A stretch of 29,034 bases of DNA, from contig CAKPCM010000008.1 in the NCBI GenBank assembly GCA_934141615.1, positions 1-29,034 of the forward strand. Direction: 5' to 3'. The position numbers were made by a program, and so were the translations under genes. The stretch is from an uncultured Bacilli bacterium (GTDB lineage Bacteria; Bacillota_I; Bacilli_A; RF39; UBA660). The notes below the pieces were generated by a model, which did not search any database, had not been told where the DNA came from, and saw nothing but the letters and a program-made list of their open reading frames with translations. This document shows positions 20,739 through 29,034 of the stretch, piece after piece. Each line of letters opens with the position of its first letter. Positions within the stretch are counted from its first letter, which is position 1.

Positions 20739-21845
20739 TTATTTACTTTTTTTCTCTATTTTGTAATTAACATATTCTCTTAATAGTGTGTATAAAACAG
20801 ATGATATTGGTATGCTTATTATCATTCCAACAAATCCAAATATAGAGCCTCCGATTAAGACTGCAACAAGTGCCCAAAGGGCTGGAAGTCCAACTGATTT
20901 ACCTACTATTTTAGGATATGTAAAGTTATCATCGAATTGTTGAAGTGCAAAAAATGCTATCGTATACCATAATGCGTTTATTGGGTTTGATACCGCAACT
21001 AAAAGTGCTCCAACAACAAGAGTAATAAATGCTCCAACGTATGGAATAAGAGCAGTAACCGCAAATAACACACCAAGTATTAGTGCGTATGGCACTTTTA
21101 TTATTGATAAAATTATAAAGAATTCAAAGCCAGTTAATGCGGCATCTAAACATTGACCAGTTAAAAACTTAGTAAACGTAACATTAGTTAGTTTAACTAT
21201 TCTAACTACTTCGTTTGATGCTTTATCGGGCATAAATGCTTTTAATAATTTTTTTGTTTGCCTAGCAAGGTTTTCTTTATCTGCTAAAATATAAATTGCA
21301 ATAATAAATCCAAAGAAGAACATAACTATTTTAGATATTGTACTTGATAAAAATGATACTACAACATTTACTATATTACCCATATGAATTCCGCTTGTTG
21401 ACAATATATTTTTAACGTCAATATTTTTGATATAATCTTTAAATCCTGGATATAATTCTTGAGCTTTATTTAATATGTCGTTTACCCAGTTAAAATTAGA
21501 TGGTAAGTTACGACTTATTTGCCCTACTGCTTCTATAACTTCAGGAATTATTAAAAATAATATAAGTCCTAAAATACCAAATATTAAAACAACGGACAAC
21601 GTAAGTGATATTAATCTTATAAGTTTTTTATGCTTTCTTTTATCAATTTTAAATATCTTTCTTTCAATTTGTTTCATAGGAACATTTATTATAAATGCTA
21701 TTGCAATTCCAACTATTACAGGCATTGCAAGTTTTAAAATAAAGTTTATAAAATCAAAGAATAATTTGTAATTAAACACGCACCATAAAACTATTCCTGC
21801 AAAAATAATAAGTTCCGTTAATTGTTTTTTTAACTTTTTAGTCAT
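20739..21845 (-). CDS. AI-2E family (PerM/YtvI-like) transporter
   Basis: A polytopic membrane protein of 368 residues with seven or eight hydrophobic segments: two near the N-terminus ('LIIFAGIVLWCVF', 'KLAMPVIVGIAIAFIINVPM'), one at about 75-100, then a soluble amphipathic part (about 105-155). The C-terminal hydrophobic block contains the family patterns 'FLTGQCLDAALTGFEFF', 'PYALILGVLFAVTALIPYVGAFI' and 'NPKIVG'-like 'TYPKIVGKSVGLPALWAL'. Members export or exchange small solutes; some act as Na+/H+ antiporters or in signal release, and the substrate here cannot be told. Its promoter (-10 at 21876-21881) is inside the end of corA. No terminator is visible before the perR promoter. Confidence 0.85.
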   Translation of the reverse strand: MTKKLKKQLTELIIFAGIVLWCVFNYKLFFDFINFILKLAMPVIVGIAIAFIINVPMKQIERKIFKIDKRKHKKLIRLISLTLSVVLIFGILGLILFLIIPEVIEAVGQISRNLPSNFNWVNDILNKAQELYPGFKDYIKNIDVKNILSTSGIHMGNIVNVVVSFLSSTISKIVMFFFGFIIAIYILADKENLARQTKKLLKAFMPDKASNEVVRIVKLTNVTFTKFLTGQCLDAALTGFEFFIILSIIKVPYALILGVLFAVTALIPYVGAFITLVVGALLVAVSNPINALWYTIAFFALQQFDDNFTYPKIVGKSVGLPALWALVAVLIGGSIFGFVGMIISIPISSVLYTLLREYVNYKIEKKSK

Positions 21846-21875
21846 AATTTTATTTCCTTTCTACTTTTCCCTATA

Positions 21876-21884
21876 ATTATAGCA
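21876..21884 (-). promoter_or_regulatory. Extended -10 promoter element of the AI-2E family gene
   Basis: On the minus strand TGCTATAAT: a perfect -10 (21876-21881) preceded by TG at the extended position. No -35 match. It overlaps the last codons and stop of corA. Confidence 0.5.
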
Positions 21885-22818
21885 TGTTTTTCTTTTTTAG
21901 TATAATTGCAATTATAATTGATAAAACAAATGAAAAAGCAATTATTAAAATAAAACTTATGCTAGACGTTCCAATAAATCCAAGTGGTACGTTCATTCCT
22001 ATAAATGATGCAACCATGGTAGGTATTGAAAATACTATTGTGATTCCCGCTAAAAACTTCATTACATCATTTAAATTATTAGAAATTATAGTTGCATAAG
22101 TATCTGTCATACTAGTTAAGATTTCACGGTATATACTAGCCATTTCAATCGCTTGTTTATTTTCTATCATTGCATCTTCTAACAAGTCCATATCATCTTC
22201 ATAAAGAGTAAGTACGTTTCCTTTTGCAAGTTTTTCAAGCACTACGTCATTGGCCTTTAGTGATGTAGAAAAATATACCAATGTTTTTTCAATGTTAAGA
22301 AGGTCAACTAATTCTTTGTTATCGGTAGACTTATGAAGTGTTTCTTCTTTTTTATTTATGTAATTATTAATCGAGGTAAGTTCTTTTTGATAAACACCTG
22401 CTACCCTAAGTAAGATTTGAATTACGAATTTCGTTCTTTTTTTAATATCAAAATTTTTTATTCGATTATTTTTAAAGTCATCTAAAAACGTCTGTTTTTT
22501 AAGGGATATTGTAATAAAATATCCATCATTATTAATTATTATACCAAGCGGATCAGTATTATACTTATGCTTATATCTTGTATCCGTCATATAAGGTGTA
22601 TCAACTACTATTAAAGTTGCGTTCTCACCTATCTCGGTTCTAGGTAATTCCTCGTCATCGGTAAGTTTCATAAGCAAATCTAAATCTGTATTCGTCTTTT
22701 CTGATACCTCTTTTATCTCATCATCGGTTGGCTTTATTAAATCTATCCAACAACCCTTTCTTAAATTTTCTAGTTCTTTAAATTTCTTTTTGCTATCAGT
22801 TGTATAAATATTTATCAA
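21877..22818 (-). CDS. CorA-family magnesium/divalent metal transporter
   Basis: A homopentameric membrane channel for Mg2+ or related ions. The 313 residues have a long cytosolic N-terminal domain (1-250), the funnel helix rich in charged residues ('DLLEDAMIENKQAIEMASIYREILTS'), and two C-terminal transmembrane helices. The signature 'GMN' in 'ASFIGMNVP' ends the first, and an 'LKKKN' basic tail follows the second. The loop after GMN lacks the usual acidic MPEL sequence and reads VPLGFIG. I place the start at TTG 22818, eight bases after GGAAG; a GTG three codons earlier overlaps that site. It follows the deformylase-like gene by 35 bases in the same direction. Confidence 0.9.
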   Translation of the reverse strand: MINIYTTDSKKKFKELENLRKGCWIDLIKPTDDEIKEVSEKTNTDLDLLMKLTDDEELPRTEIGENATLIVVDTPYMTDTRYKHKYNTDPLGIIINNDGYFITISLKKQTFLDDFKNNRIKNFDIKKRTKFVIQILLRVAGVYQKELTSINNYINKKEETLHKSTDNKELVDLLNIEKTLVYFSTSLKANDVVLEKLAKGNVLTLYEDDMDLLEDAMIENKQAIEMASIYREILTSMTDTYATIISNNLNDVMKFLAGITIVFSIPTMVASFIGMNVPLGFIGTSSISFILIIAFSFVLSIIIAIILKKKNML

Positions 22819-22853
22819 TTTAACCACTTCCTTTATTAATATCTAAATATAAA

Positions 22854-23453
22854 TTATCTTAATGGATGTTTATACTTTTTTGTTTTAGAAACAACTAAAT
22901 ATTTATTTTCATCAAGGCTTCTAAATTTTTTTCTTTCATCCTGTGGCATATCATATATTTTTTCTGCTATATCAATATGTAATATACCAAATAAATGATC
23001 ATACTCATGGGAAAACACCGTTGCCTTAAAGCCTTCGAATACCTCTGTCTTCAAATTAAAATCCTGATCAAAATACTCTACTCTTATACTATAAGGTCTT
23101 TTAACAAGCCCCATATTATTCATGCAACTAGCACAAGCTTCCCAATAGTAGGTTTCTCCTTTTTCTTCTAATATACATGGATTTATCATAACTATTTTTT
23201 TGTCTTCAAAATCATTTTCTTTTAAAGCGTCATATTCATCGGTTTTCATAATGTATATAATTTTTTTAGGAATCCCAATTTGAACTGATGCAAGAGCCAT
23301 TAAATTACCATTACTTCTGCAATAATTAGATAATATTTCTATTTCTTGTTTTAAATCAGGATCCCCCTTTAACACGTCAGATGATGTTTGCCTTAAATAT
23401 TTTTCATCATGTTTTATCGTTCTTAATCTGTATTTTTCTTCATCATATTTCAT
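22854..23453 (-). CDS. Divergent peptide deformylase
   Basis: Peptide deformylase removes the formyl group from nascent proteins. The 199-residue protein has motif 3 'HEYDH' (149-153, the metal HExxH), and recognisable but altered forms of motif 1 ('LMALASVQIGIP' for GxGLAAxQ) and motif 2 ('EACASC', 106-111, for EGCLS). The metal cysteine is kept as C108. Flanking patterns, such as 'INPCILEEKGETYYWEACAS' and 'FEGFKATVFSHEYDHLFGILHID', fit the family. The start is uncertain among ATG 23471, 23459 and 23453; 23453 has GAAAGG at nine bases. It overlaps the end of the phosphatase gene. It may be the sole deformylase or a second, specialised one. Confidence 0.8.
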   Translation of the reverse strand: MKYDEEKYRLRTIKHDEKYLRQTSSDVLKGDPDLKQEIEILSNYCRSNGNLMALASVQIGIPKKIIYIMKTDEYDALKENDFEDKKIVMINPCILEEKGETYYWEACASCMNNMGLVKRPYSIRVEYFDQDFNLKTEVFEGFKATVFSHEYDHLFGILHIDIAEKIYDMPQDERKKFRSLDENKYLVVSKTKKYKHPLR

Positions 23454-23973
23454 ATTCATAAACCTTTCCATGAACAGGTTTAAACTCTAAAAACTTTGTA
23501 TTAGAATCATAACCCGTTATATTATAATTAATCGCTCTTATAGTTGCAGCATGAGATACTATTAAAACCGTCTTATAATCTTTTTCTTTTAAATTATTTA
23601 GAAAAATTAATGTCCTTTTAAGTATGTCTTTAACCGGTTCTACACCATATAAATCATTATTTAGTTTATAGTCCCAGTAATTTAATTTTTGATAATCATC
23701 GTATTTCTTTCCTTCAAATTCTCCTAAATTTCTTTCAATTAAAAGTTCATCAGTAATTATTTTACACTTTCCATTTGCCACTATATTAGCCGTTTCTAAA
23801 GTTCTTTTAAGAGGAGATGAAATACATATATCAAAGTTTATATCTTTTAATTTTTCTCTTATATCTTCAGCCTCTTTTTTTCCTGTTAAGCTAAGTTTTA
23901 TATCTTCTATGCCTTGCATCAATCCTTTTTCATTCCAAGGTGTTCTTCCATGCCTAATTACGTATAACTTCAT
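23443..23973 (-). CDS. Histidine phosphatase family protein (phosphoglycerate mutase-like)
   Basis: A branch 1 histidine phosphatase of 176 residues. The phospho-acceptor motif 'YVIRHGRTPWNEKG' (H8) is followed by 'ISSPLKRTLETANI' with the second arginine, the acid residue in 'IERNLGEFEG', and the second catalytic histidine in 'LIVSHAATIRAI'. Members include cofactor-dependent phosphoglycerate mutases and many small-molecule phosphatases such as GpmB, PhoE and CobC; this short form is more likely a phosphatase than the glycolytic enzyme. It follows ada by 1 base and ends in two successive TGA codons inside the start of the deformylase gene. Confidence 0.9.
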   Translation of the reverse strand: MKLYVIRHGRTPWNEKGLMQGIEDIKLSLTGKKEAEDIREKLKDINFDICISSPLKRTLETANIVANGKCKIITDELLIERNLGEFEGKKYDDYQKLNYWDYKLNNDLYGVEPVKDILKRTLIFLNNLKEKDYKTVLIVSHAATIRAINYNITGYDSNTKFLEFKPVHGKVYEYEI

Positions 23974-23974
23974 A

Positions 23975-24922
23975 TTAATCTCCCTTTAATATTTTTATGT
24001 ATTTTTCCTTTTCTAAATCACTTATAAATGCTGCATTAATAGCGTTTATGTTAAATGTTAAAAAGTCCTTGTCAGTAAAGCCAAAGTAAGATTTAAGACG
24101 TTCATATTCAAGGGATAATGTAGTGTTTGACACCGTGTTATTATCAGTACTAACAGTTATTAAAACTCCTTTTTCATATAATTTTTTTATAGGATGATTC
24201 TTATATAAATCCACCGCTTTAGTTTGAAAATTGCTTGTTGGACAAACTTCTAAAGTAACGTTATTTTTTAGAACTTCATTTATGGCATCATCGTCTTCTA
24301 TTATTCTTATTCCATGACCTATTCTTTTTGCACCAAAACTTATTGCATCTAATACGCTATTTGCACTATCTGCTTCTCCGGCATGAATTGTAAAAGGAAT
24401 ATTCTTTTCTTTAGCTACCCTAAATAATTCTTCGTAATCCTTTGTTTTATAATGTTTTTCATCACCAGCAAGATCAAGTGCAACTACTCCTTTATCAAGA
24501 TACTTTTCTGCAACTTCTATAGTTTTTAAATTATTTATATAACTTGCACCCCTCATCATACATAAAATTACGTTTATCTTTATGTTACACTTTTTAAAAC
24601 CTTCTATAACAGAAAGCACAATATCATCATATGACAATCCCTTTTTTGTATGTAATTGTGGTGCAAATCTAACTTCTGCATATATTATGTCATCTTTTTC
24701 TAAGTCTTGACCTAATTCCATTGCAATTCTACTTAAATTTTCCTTTGTTTGCATAACTTTTAATGGCATATCAAACTTAGTTAAATATTCTGGCAAATCA
24801 CAATTAAAATCACTTACGTGCAGCATGTTTTCTATGTCTTTTTCATTAACACCTAAAAGTTCTGCTACCGTACTTTCTCTTACGCTTCCGTCTAAATGTA
24901 AATGTAACTCTACCTTTTTCAT
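23975..24922 (-). CDS. add: Adenosine deaminase
   Basis: Converts adenosine and deoxyadenosine to inosine in purine salvage; a cytosolic zinc TIM-barrel enzyme. The 315 residues hold the zinc ligands H7 and H9 in 'HLHLDGS', H180 with the catalytic E183 in 'TIHAGEA', H203 in 'IGHGIR', and D260 in 'STDNNTVSNTTLSLEY'. The residue after D260 is asparagine where vertebrate and E. coli enzymes have a second aspartate; to my knowledge a TDN form is usual in Firmicutes. 'CPTSNFQT' is the expected purine-pocket element. It starts a four-gene run: add, phosphatase, deformylase, corA. AAGGAGA precedes ATG. Confidence 0.94.
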   Translation of the reverse strand: MKKVELHLHLDGSVRESTVAELLGVNEKDIENMLHVSDFNCDLPEYLTKFDMPLKVMQTKENLSRIAMELGQDLEKDDIIYAEVRFAPQLHTKKGLSYDDIVLSVIEGFKKCNIKINVILCMMRGASYINNLKTIEVAEKYLDKGVVALDLAGDEKHYKTKDYEELFRVAKEKNIPFTIHAGEADSANSVLDAISFGAKRIGHGIRIIEDDDAINEVLKNNVTLEVCPTSNFQTKAVDLYKNHPIKKLYEKGVLITVSTDNNTVSNTTLSLEYERLKSYFGFTDKDFLTFNINAINAAFISDLEKEKYIKILKGD

Positions 24923-24961
24923 ATCAACTCTCCTTAATTATAATTATAACTCATTTTCATT

Positions 24962-24998
24962 CTAAAAAAAATATTAATCAAATAAATGATTAATATTT
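24962..24998 (-). terminator. Terminator of the ABC exporter operon
   Basis: On the minus strand AAATATTAATC (24988-24998) pairs with GATTAATATTT (24969-24979) over an 8-base loop, followed by a T run (complement of 24964-24971). It lies just after the stop codon at 25006. Confidence 0.85.
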
Positions 24999-25005
24999 AT
25001 AAGTA

Positions 25006-27210
25006 TTAGTTTTTAAATTGTGAATTATATAAATCAGCATAAAAGCCGTTTTGTCTCATTAATGTTTTATGATTTCCCTGCTCTATTATGTTGCCATCTT
25101 TCATAACTAATATTATATCAGCGTTCTTAATCGTAGATAGTCTGTGTGCAATTATAAATGAGGTTCTTCCCTTAGTTAACTTATCCATTGCTTTTTGAAC
25201 AAGTTCTTCCGTTCTTGTATCTACTGATGATGTTGCTTCATCTAGAATAAGAAATGGTGCATCTTTTACCATACCACGAGCAATTGTAAGAAGCTGTTTC
25301 TGTCCTGCTGATATTGATTCACTATCCGTTATTTGATAATCAAGTCCTCCTGGAAGTGATTTAACAAAGTGAAGTGCTCCAACTGTTTCTAACGCTTTTT
25401 CTATTGTTTTATCAGAAACGTTCTTTTTATTATACTTAATGTTATCTCTTATGCTTCCGTTAAATAACCAAGTATCTTGAAGTACCATAATAAATAAATC
25501 ATGTATGTTTTCTCTTTTTAGTTCTTTAATTGATACTCCATCAATTAATATGTCACCATCATTTATGTTATAGAATTTCATAAGTAAGTTAACCATCGTT
25601 GTTTTTCCCGCTCCTGTTGGACCTACTATTGCAATTTTTTGACCAGGTTTTACCTTACAATTAAAATCATTTATGATTACTTTATCACTATCATATCCGA
25701 ATTTAACGTGTTTAAATTCAATGTTTCCTTTAACTTTCTTAGTATCTAACTTTTTCTTTAGATGTTTTTCATCTTCCATTTCAGGTTCTTCAACAAACTC
25801 AAATACCCTTTCTGCAGCTGCACAAGTAGATTGTAGTGAAGTCATTCCTTGTGCTATTTGAGATAATGGTGAGGTAAATAATCTTACGTATATCATAAAC
25901 GCAACTATTACACCGAAACTTATGTTTCCATTTACCGTTAAAAGCGCACCGACAACACATACTGCCACATATCCAAAGTTACCAATAAAATTCATCATAG
26001 ATGGCATAAGACCAGATAAAAACTGACTCATACGGTTACATTCAAATACGTTTGCGTTTAATTTATCGAATTTCTTTGATGCATCATAATTACCATTATA
26101 TGCTTTAACTACGTTATGAGATGAATATATCTCTTCAATGTGTCCATTTAATTTACCTAATTCTACTTGTCTTGCCAAGAAATATTTTTGAGATTTACTT
26201 AAGATAAACGACATAAATATAAATCCAATAAGTGATGATAAAATAGCTGTTATAGCAAGTATCCAGTTAGTTTTAAACATCATAATTACGCATCCTATAA
26301 ATAATGCTATTGCAGAAACAAATGAACCAAGGCTTTGAGACATTGTCTGCGCTACCGTATCGACATCATTTGTAACACGTGATAATATGTCACCATTTGA
26401 ATGTGTATCAAAGTATTTTAACGCAAGACGATTTATTTTTACCGATATTTTGCTTCTAAGGTTTCTTGCAAAATCATTTGCAACACTAGCCATTATAAAT
26501 CCTTCTAAGAAGTTAAATAATGCACTTACTAAATAAATAGTAAGTAAGAATATAACTATTTTCTTAACCGCATTCATGTTAATTGATGGTTTAATAAGAC
26601 TAGATATACTATTTGGTAATTTATCTAATTTAGCATAAATCTCTTTTGCAGATGATTTTTTAGTAATACCATTCATTTCTTTTAAGAATATTACTTTATC
26701 ATCAGTTGTTATTTTCTTTTTCTCAATCTTGCTTTCAGGAAGAAGCAATCTTTGAATGGATTTTGGCATATCTAAAATACTTTTTATCATAGCACTGCTA
26801 TCATTTTTATCCATGCTAGAAATTATTTTAATAAAGGTTGCTTTATCTTCATCACTTACACCAGAAATATCTTCATTTTTATATATTTTGGTTGTTATTT
26901 CTTTTATGTTTTCTTCATTTAAGGTAGATGAAATATCTTTACTTATAACTTCTATCTTATTTTTATCCAAAACTAGTCCCTTAGATAATTCATCAGTTAA
27001 ATCACTTAATTTATTAGGTCCTATTATTGAAAATACCGATGATGCCGCTGCAAAAATAAGTGCAATTATTATAAATGGCATAAAGCTCTTTAAATAACTA
27101 AATAGCTTTTTCACCGTCAAAGATAAGTTTTTTGGTTTTTCGAAATTACCCCTATTTGGTCCATGCATTCTTCTTTGAGGCGCCTTGTTTTCGTTATCTC
27201 GATTATTCAT
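25006..27210 (-). CDS. Heterodimeric ABC exporter subunit with large extracellular domain (BmrD/YheH-like)
   Basis: An ABC-type exporter half (permease plus ATPase). The 734 residues have a basic N-terminus and TM1 (about 42-64). A hydrophilic insert of about 150 residues (65-213) precedes TM2 (216-238); then come the remaining four helices and the nucleotide-binding domain. The latter has Walker A 'GPTGAGKTT' (530-538), Q-loop 'VLQDTWLF', signature 'SISAGQKQ' (632-639, LSGGQ altered to ISAGQ), Walker B 'FLILDEATS' with E658, and H-loop H689. The large loop between TM1 and TM2 is the feature of BmrD in B. subtilis BmrCD, a multidrug exporter. ATG 27210 is preferred (AGGAGG nine bases upstream). 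Overlaps the partner gene by 8 bases. Confidence 0.93.
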   Translation of the reverse strand: MNNRDNENKAPQRRMHGPNRGNFEKPKNLSLTVKKLFSYLKSFMPFIIIALIFAAASSVFSIIGPNKLSDLTDELSKGLVLDKNKIEVISKDISSTLNEENIKEITTKIYKNEDISGVSDEDKATFIKIISSMDKNDSSAMIKSILDMPKSIQRLLLPESKIEKKKITTDDKVIFLKEMNGITKKSSAKEIYAKLDKLPNSISSLIKPSINMNAVKKIVIFLLTIYLVSALFNFLEGFIMASVANDFARNLRSKISVKINRLALKYFDTHSNGDILSRVTNDVDTVAQTMSQSLGSFVSAIALFIGCVIMMFKTNWILAITAILSSLIGFIFMSFILSKSQKYFLARQVELGKLNGHIEEIYSSHNVVKAYNGNYDASKKFDKLNANVFECNRMSQFLSGLMPSMMNFIGNFGYVAVCVVGALLTVNGNISFGVIVAFMIYVRLFTSPLSQIAQGMTSLQSTCAAAERVFEFVEEPEMEDEKHLKKKLDTKKVKGNIEFKHVKFGYDSDKVIINDFNCKVKPGQKIAIVGPTGAGKTTMVNLLMKFYNINDGDILIDGVSIKELKRENIHDLFIMVLQDTWLFNGSIRDNIKYNKKNVSDKTIEKALETVGALHFVKSLPGGLDYQITDSESISAGQKQLLTIARGMVKDAPFLILDEATSSVDTRTEELVQKAMDKLTKGRTSFIIAHRLSTIKNADIILVMKDGNIIEQGNHKTLMRQNGFYADLYNSQFKN

Positions 27211-28954
27211 TTTCAAGTTCCTCCTTTGATAGTTGTGATAAAGCTATTTCCTTATAAACCTTACACTTCTTTAATAGTTCGGCGTGAGTGCCGCATCCTT
27301 TAATGAAACCATTTTCTAATACGATTATTTCATCCGCATTCAAAATGGTACCAATTCTTTGTGCAACAATTATGTTAGTTTTATCTTTAGCAGTTTTCTT
27401 AAGTTCTTTTCTTAAGGTATAATCGGTTTTATAATCTAACGCACTAAACGAATCATCAAATACGAATATTTCTGGGTCTTTCGCTACCGCACGTGCTATT
27501 GCAAGTCTTTGTTTTTGACCACCAGATATATTAGTTCCTCCAGATGATACGTTTGCATCATATCCCTTTGGCATCTTATCTATAAATTCAGATGCTTGTG
27601 CAACTCGGGCAGCGTTTTTCATATCTTTTTCGCTTACTTTTTTATCACCATAAGAAATGTTATATTTAACACTGCCATTAAACATAACAGCACGTTGAGG
27701 CACATAACCTATCTTTTTATATAAAGTTTCTAATTTATATTCTTTTATGTTTTTACCATCTATTAGTATTTCACCTTCTGTTACGTCATAAAAACGCATA
27801 ATAAGGTTTACAATCGTACTCTTACCAGATCCAGTTGAGCCAATAAGTGCTAGTGTATCTCCCTTTTTTGCCTTAAAAGAAATGTTTTTAAGAACGTATT
27901 CATCAGCATCAGGATATTTAAATGATACGTTTTTAAATTCAACTTCACCCTTTAATTTAGTGTCAGATGAAAAAGTACCATCACATACTTTTGTTTCTGT
28001 ATCCAAAACCTCTTTAATACGGTCAGCAGATACACTTGCTCTAGGATACATTACAAATATCATTGCAAGCATCAAAAACGCCATAATAACTTGCATTGCA
28101 TAACTTGAAAATACCACCATATCACTAAACAAGTTTAATCTATCAAACATACCTGCACTATTAATTAAGCCTGCTCCTATAACATATATAGAAAGTGGTA
28201 AAAGGTTCATTATAAGATACATTGTAGGAGACATTATTGACATCATTCTTTGGTTAAACATCTGCGTGTTAGTAAGTTTTTGATTTCCCTCTTCAAACCT
28301 ATCTTCCTGATATTTTTCAGCATTAAATGCTCTTATAACACGTACTCCAGTTAAGTTTTCACGGGTTTTATCATTTATGTTATCAATTAATTTTTGAACA
28401 ATCTTAAATCTTGGTAAAACAATAAGCATTAACGTACCTATAACAGATAGCATAACAACTACCGCTACTAACGTAGCAATACTCCATCTATAATTTTTAC
28501 CTAATATTTTAAGAATTGCCCATACAGCAGTAATAGGTGCCTTTATAAGCATTTGAAGTCCCATTGATATAAACATTTGAATGTTTGTAATATCATTTGT
28601 TGTTCTTGTAATTAAGCTACTAGTTTTAAACTTTTTTATCTCTTCCATACTAAAACTTTGTACCTTGGTAAATAAAGTTTTTCTAGTTTTTTGAGAGAAT
28701 GTTGCAGAAATATAAGATGTTAAGTATCCAACTATAAATGCTGATATAAGCGAACCTAATGCACATAAAAGCATATAACCACCTTGTGATAGTATGTCAG
28801 ACATCTTGCTTCCTTCTGTTTGAACTAACTTTGTTATTTCAGACATATAATCAGGAAGTCTTAAATCAAGCCATACCTGAAATATAATTAACAAAGTGCA
28901 TATAAGTACTAAAAAATAATCTTTTTTATTAAATTCTTTTAACAACTTAGTCAT
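27203..28954 (-). CDS. Heterodimeric ABC exporter subunit with degenerate ATP site (BmrC/YheI-like)
   Basis: Partner half of the exporter, 583 residues (BmrC/YheI 585). Six membrane helices lie in residues 13-305. The nucleotide-binding domain has Walker A 'GSTGSGKS' (372-379), Q-loop 'YVPQRAVMF', a canonical signature 'ISGGQKQR' (476-483), and Walker B 'FVFDD', in which the catalytic glutamate is D501. The switch histidine is glutamine Q532 ('VAQRIGT'). Such a non-catalytic site pairs with the altered signature ISAGQ of the partner, as in TM287/288, LmrCD and BmrCD. It is the first gene of the pair, with GAGAGG upstream. The substrate is likely a drug or lipid-like compound, by family only. 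In the 80 bases upstream (28955-29034) I see no feature I can support. Confidence 0.93.
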   Translation of the reverse strand: MTKLLKEFNKKDYFLVLICTLLIIFQVWLDLRLPDYMSEITKLVQTEGSKMSDILSQGGYMLLCALGSLISAFIVGYLTSYISATFSQKTRKTLFTKVQSFSMEEIKKFKTSSLITRTTNDITNIQMFISMGLQMLIKAPITAVWAILKILGKNYRWSIATLVAVVVMLSVIGTLMLIVLPRFKIVQKLIDNINDKTRENLTGVRVIRAFNAEKYQEDRFEEGNQKLTNTQMFNQRMMSIMSPTMYLIMNLLPLSIYVIGAGLINSAGMFDRLNLFSDMVVFSSYAMQVIMAFLMLAMIFVMYPRASVSADRIKEVLDTETKVCDGTFSSDTKLKGEVEFKNVSFKYPDADEYVLKNISFKAKKGDTLALIGSTGSGKSTIVNLIMRFYDVTEGEILIDGKNIKEYKLETLYKKIGYVPQRAVMFNGSVKYNISYGDKKVSEKDMKNAARVAQASEFIDKMPKGYDANVSSGGTNISGGQKQRLAIARAVAKDPEIFVFDDSFSALDYKTDYTLRKELKKTAKDKTNIIVAQRIGTILNADEIIVLENGFIKGCGTHAELLKKCKVYKEIALSQLSKEELENE

Positions 28955-29034
28955 AATCTTTTCCTCTCATAATAAAGTCAAGTATTTTCTATACAAAACT
29001 TTATAAATTTTTTCTATTTTTTATTTAAACTAGT

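Noticed and set aside
13213..23973. Possibility that the host reads TGA as tryptophan, as in Mycoplasma
   Set aside because: rsgA ends in TGA overlapping the rpe start (ATGA), the phosphatase gene ends in two successive TGA codons, and tryptophans inside conserved proteins are TGG. TGA is a stop here.
24178..24200. Adenosine deaminase STDNN instead of STDDP as a broken active site
   Set aside because: The zinc aspartate is kept, and to my knowledge the TDN form is common in Firmicutes enzymes, so it is not evidence of inactivity.
26756..27097. Plus-strand frame of 113 codons with hydrophobic stretches
   Set aside because: Mirror of the extracellular domain of the ABC exporter subunit; no start signals.
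28955..29034. TTGACT near 28974 as a promoter for the ABC exporter
   Set aside because: A -10 at normal spacing would fall in the ribosome binding site and start codon; no convincing promoter or operator is present in this AT-rich edge.

Overview
The window looks like a chromosomal core region of a low-GC (by eye roughly 30% GC) Firmicutes/Bacilli-type bacterium. Evidence is the conserved gene blocks rlmN-prpC-prkC-rsgA-rpe and infC-rpmI-rplT, RNase Y, a PASTA kinase, a CIRCE heat-shock operator, a PerR regulator, and strong AGGAGG ribosome binding sites. Genes for wall metabolism (DacA, UppP, PASTA kinase) indicate a peptidoglycan-containing cell. TGA acts as a stop codon (rsgA and the phosphoglycerate mutase end in TGA inside ATGA-type overlaps), so the genome does not use the Mycoplasma code. 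An uncultured gut Bacilli lineage close to the wall-less Mollicutes would fit, but that placement is inference.

Layout. Positions 1-1080 hold a truncated tRNA-Ser gene, a 490-base stretch with a promoter and a decayed coding relic, and a six-tRNA operon (Val-Thr-Tyr-Gln-Lys-Leu, minus strand). Positions 1144-9006 hold an S1-domain protein, a NifU-like Fe-S scaffold (plus strand), a YutH-like kinase-fold protein, RNase Y, a D,D-carboxypeptidase, HtpG under a CIRCE-type operator, a lipoprotein, a DUF3603-like protein and a small membrane protein. UppP (plus) is followed by a 33-residue membrane peptide gene (minus), DNA polymerase III delta, and the infC-rpmI-rplT translation operon with a structured leader. 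Positions 12596-17566 hold the rlmN-prpC-prkC-rsgA-rpe operon. Positions 17729-20738 hold a DUF1540 peptide, a GDPD/ArsC-like/pseudouridine synthase operon and a perR-rubrerythrin peroxide-response operon with a perfect operator. Positions 20739-28954 hold an AI-2E family permease, CorA, a divergent peptide deformylase, a phosphoglycerate mutase-like phosphatase, adenosine deaminase and a two-gene heterodimeric ABC exporter resembling BmrCD.

Almost everything is on the minus strand; only nifU, uppP and the DUF1540 gene run plus. Terminators are compact and often contain the stop codon of the gene they end; two are bidirectional and serve converging genes. I found no CRISPR array, insertion sequence, prophage or obviously new defence or metabolic system. 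The points most worth a second look are the infC start and leader, the Rho_N/SAP-like tail on ribosomal protein L20, the missing zinc cysteine in RsgA, the 33-residue membrane peptide and the TGA-interrupted relic beside tRNA-Ser.
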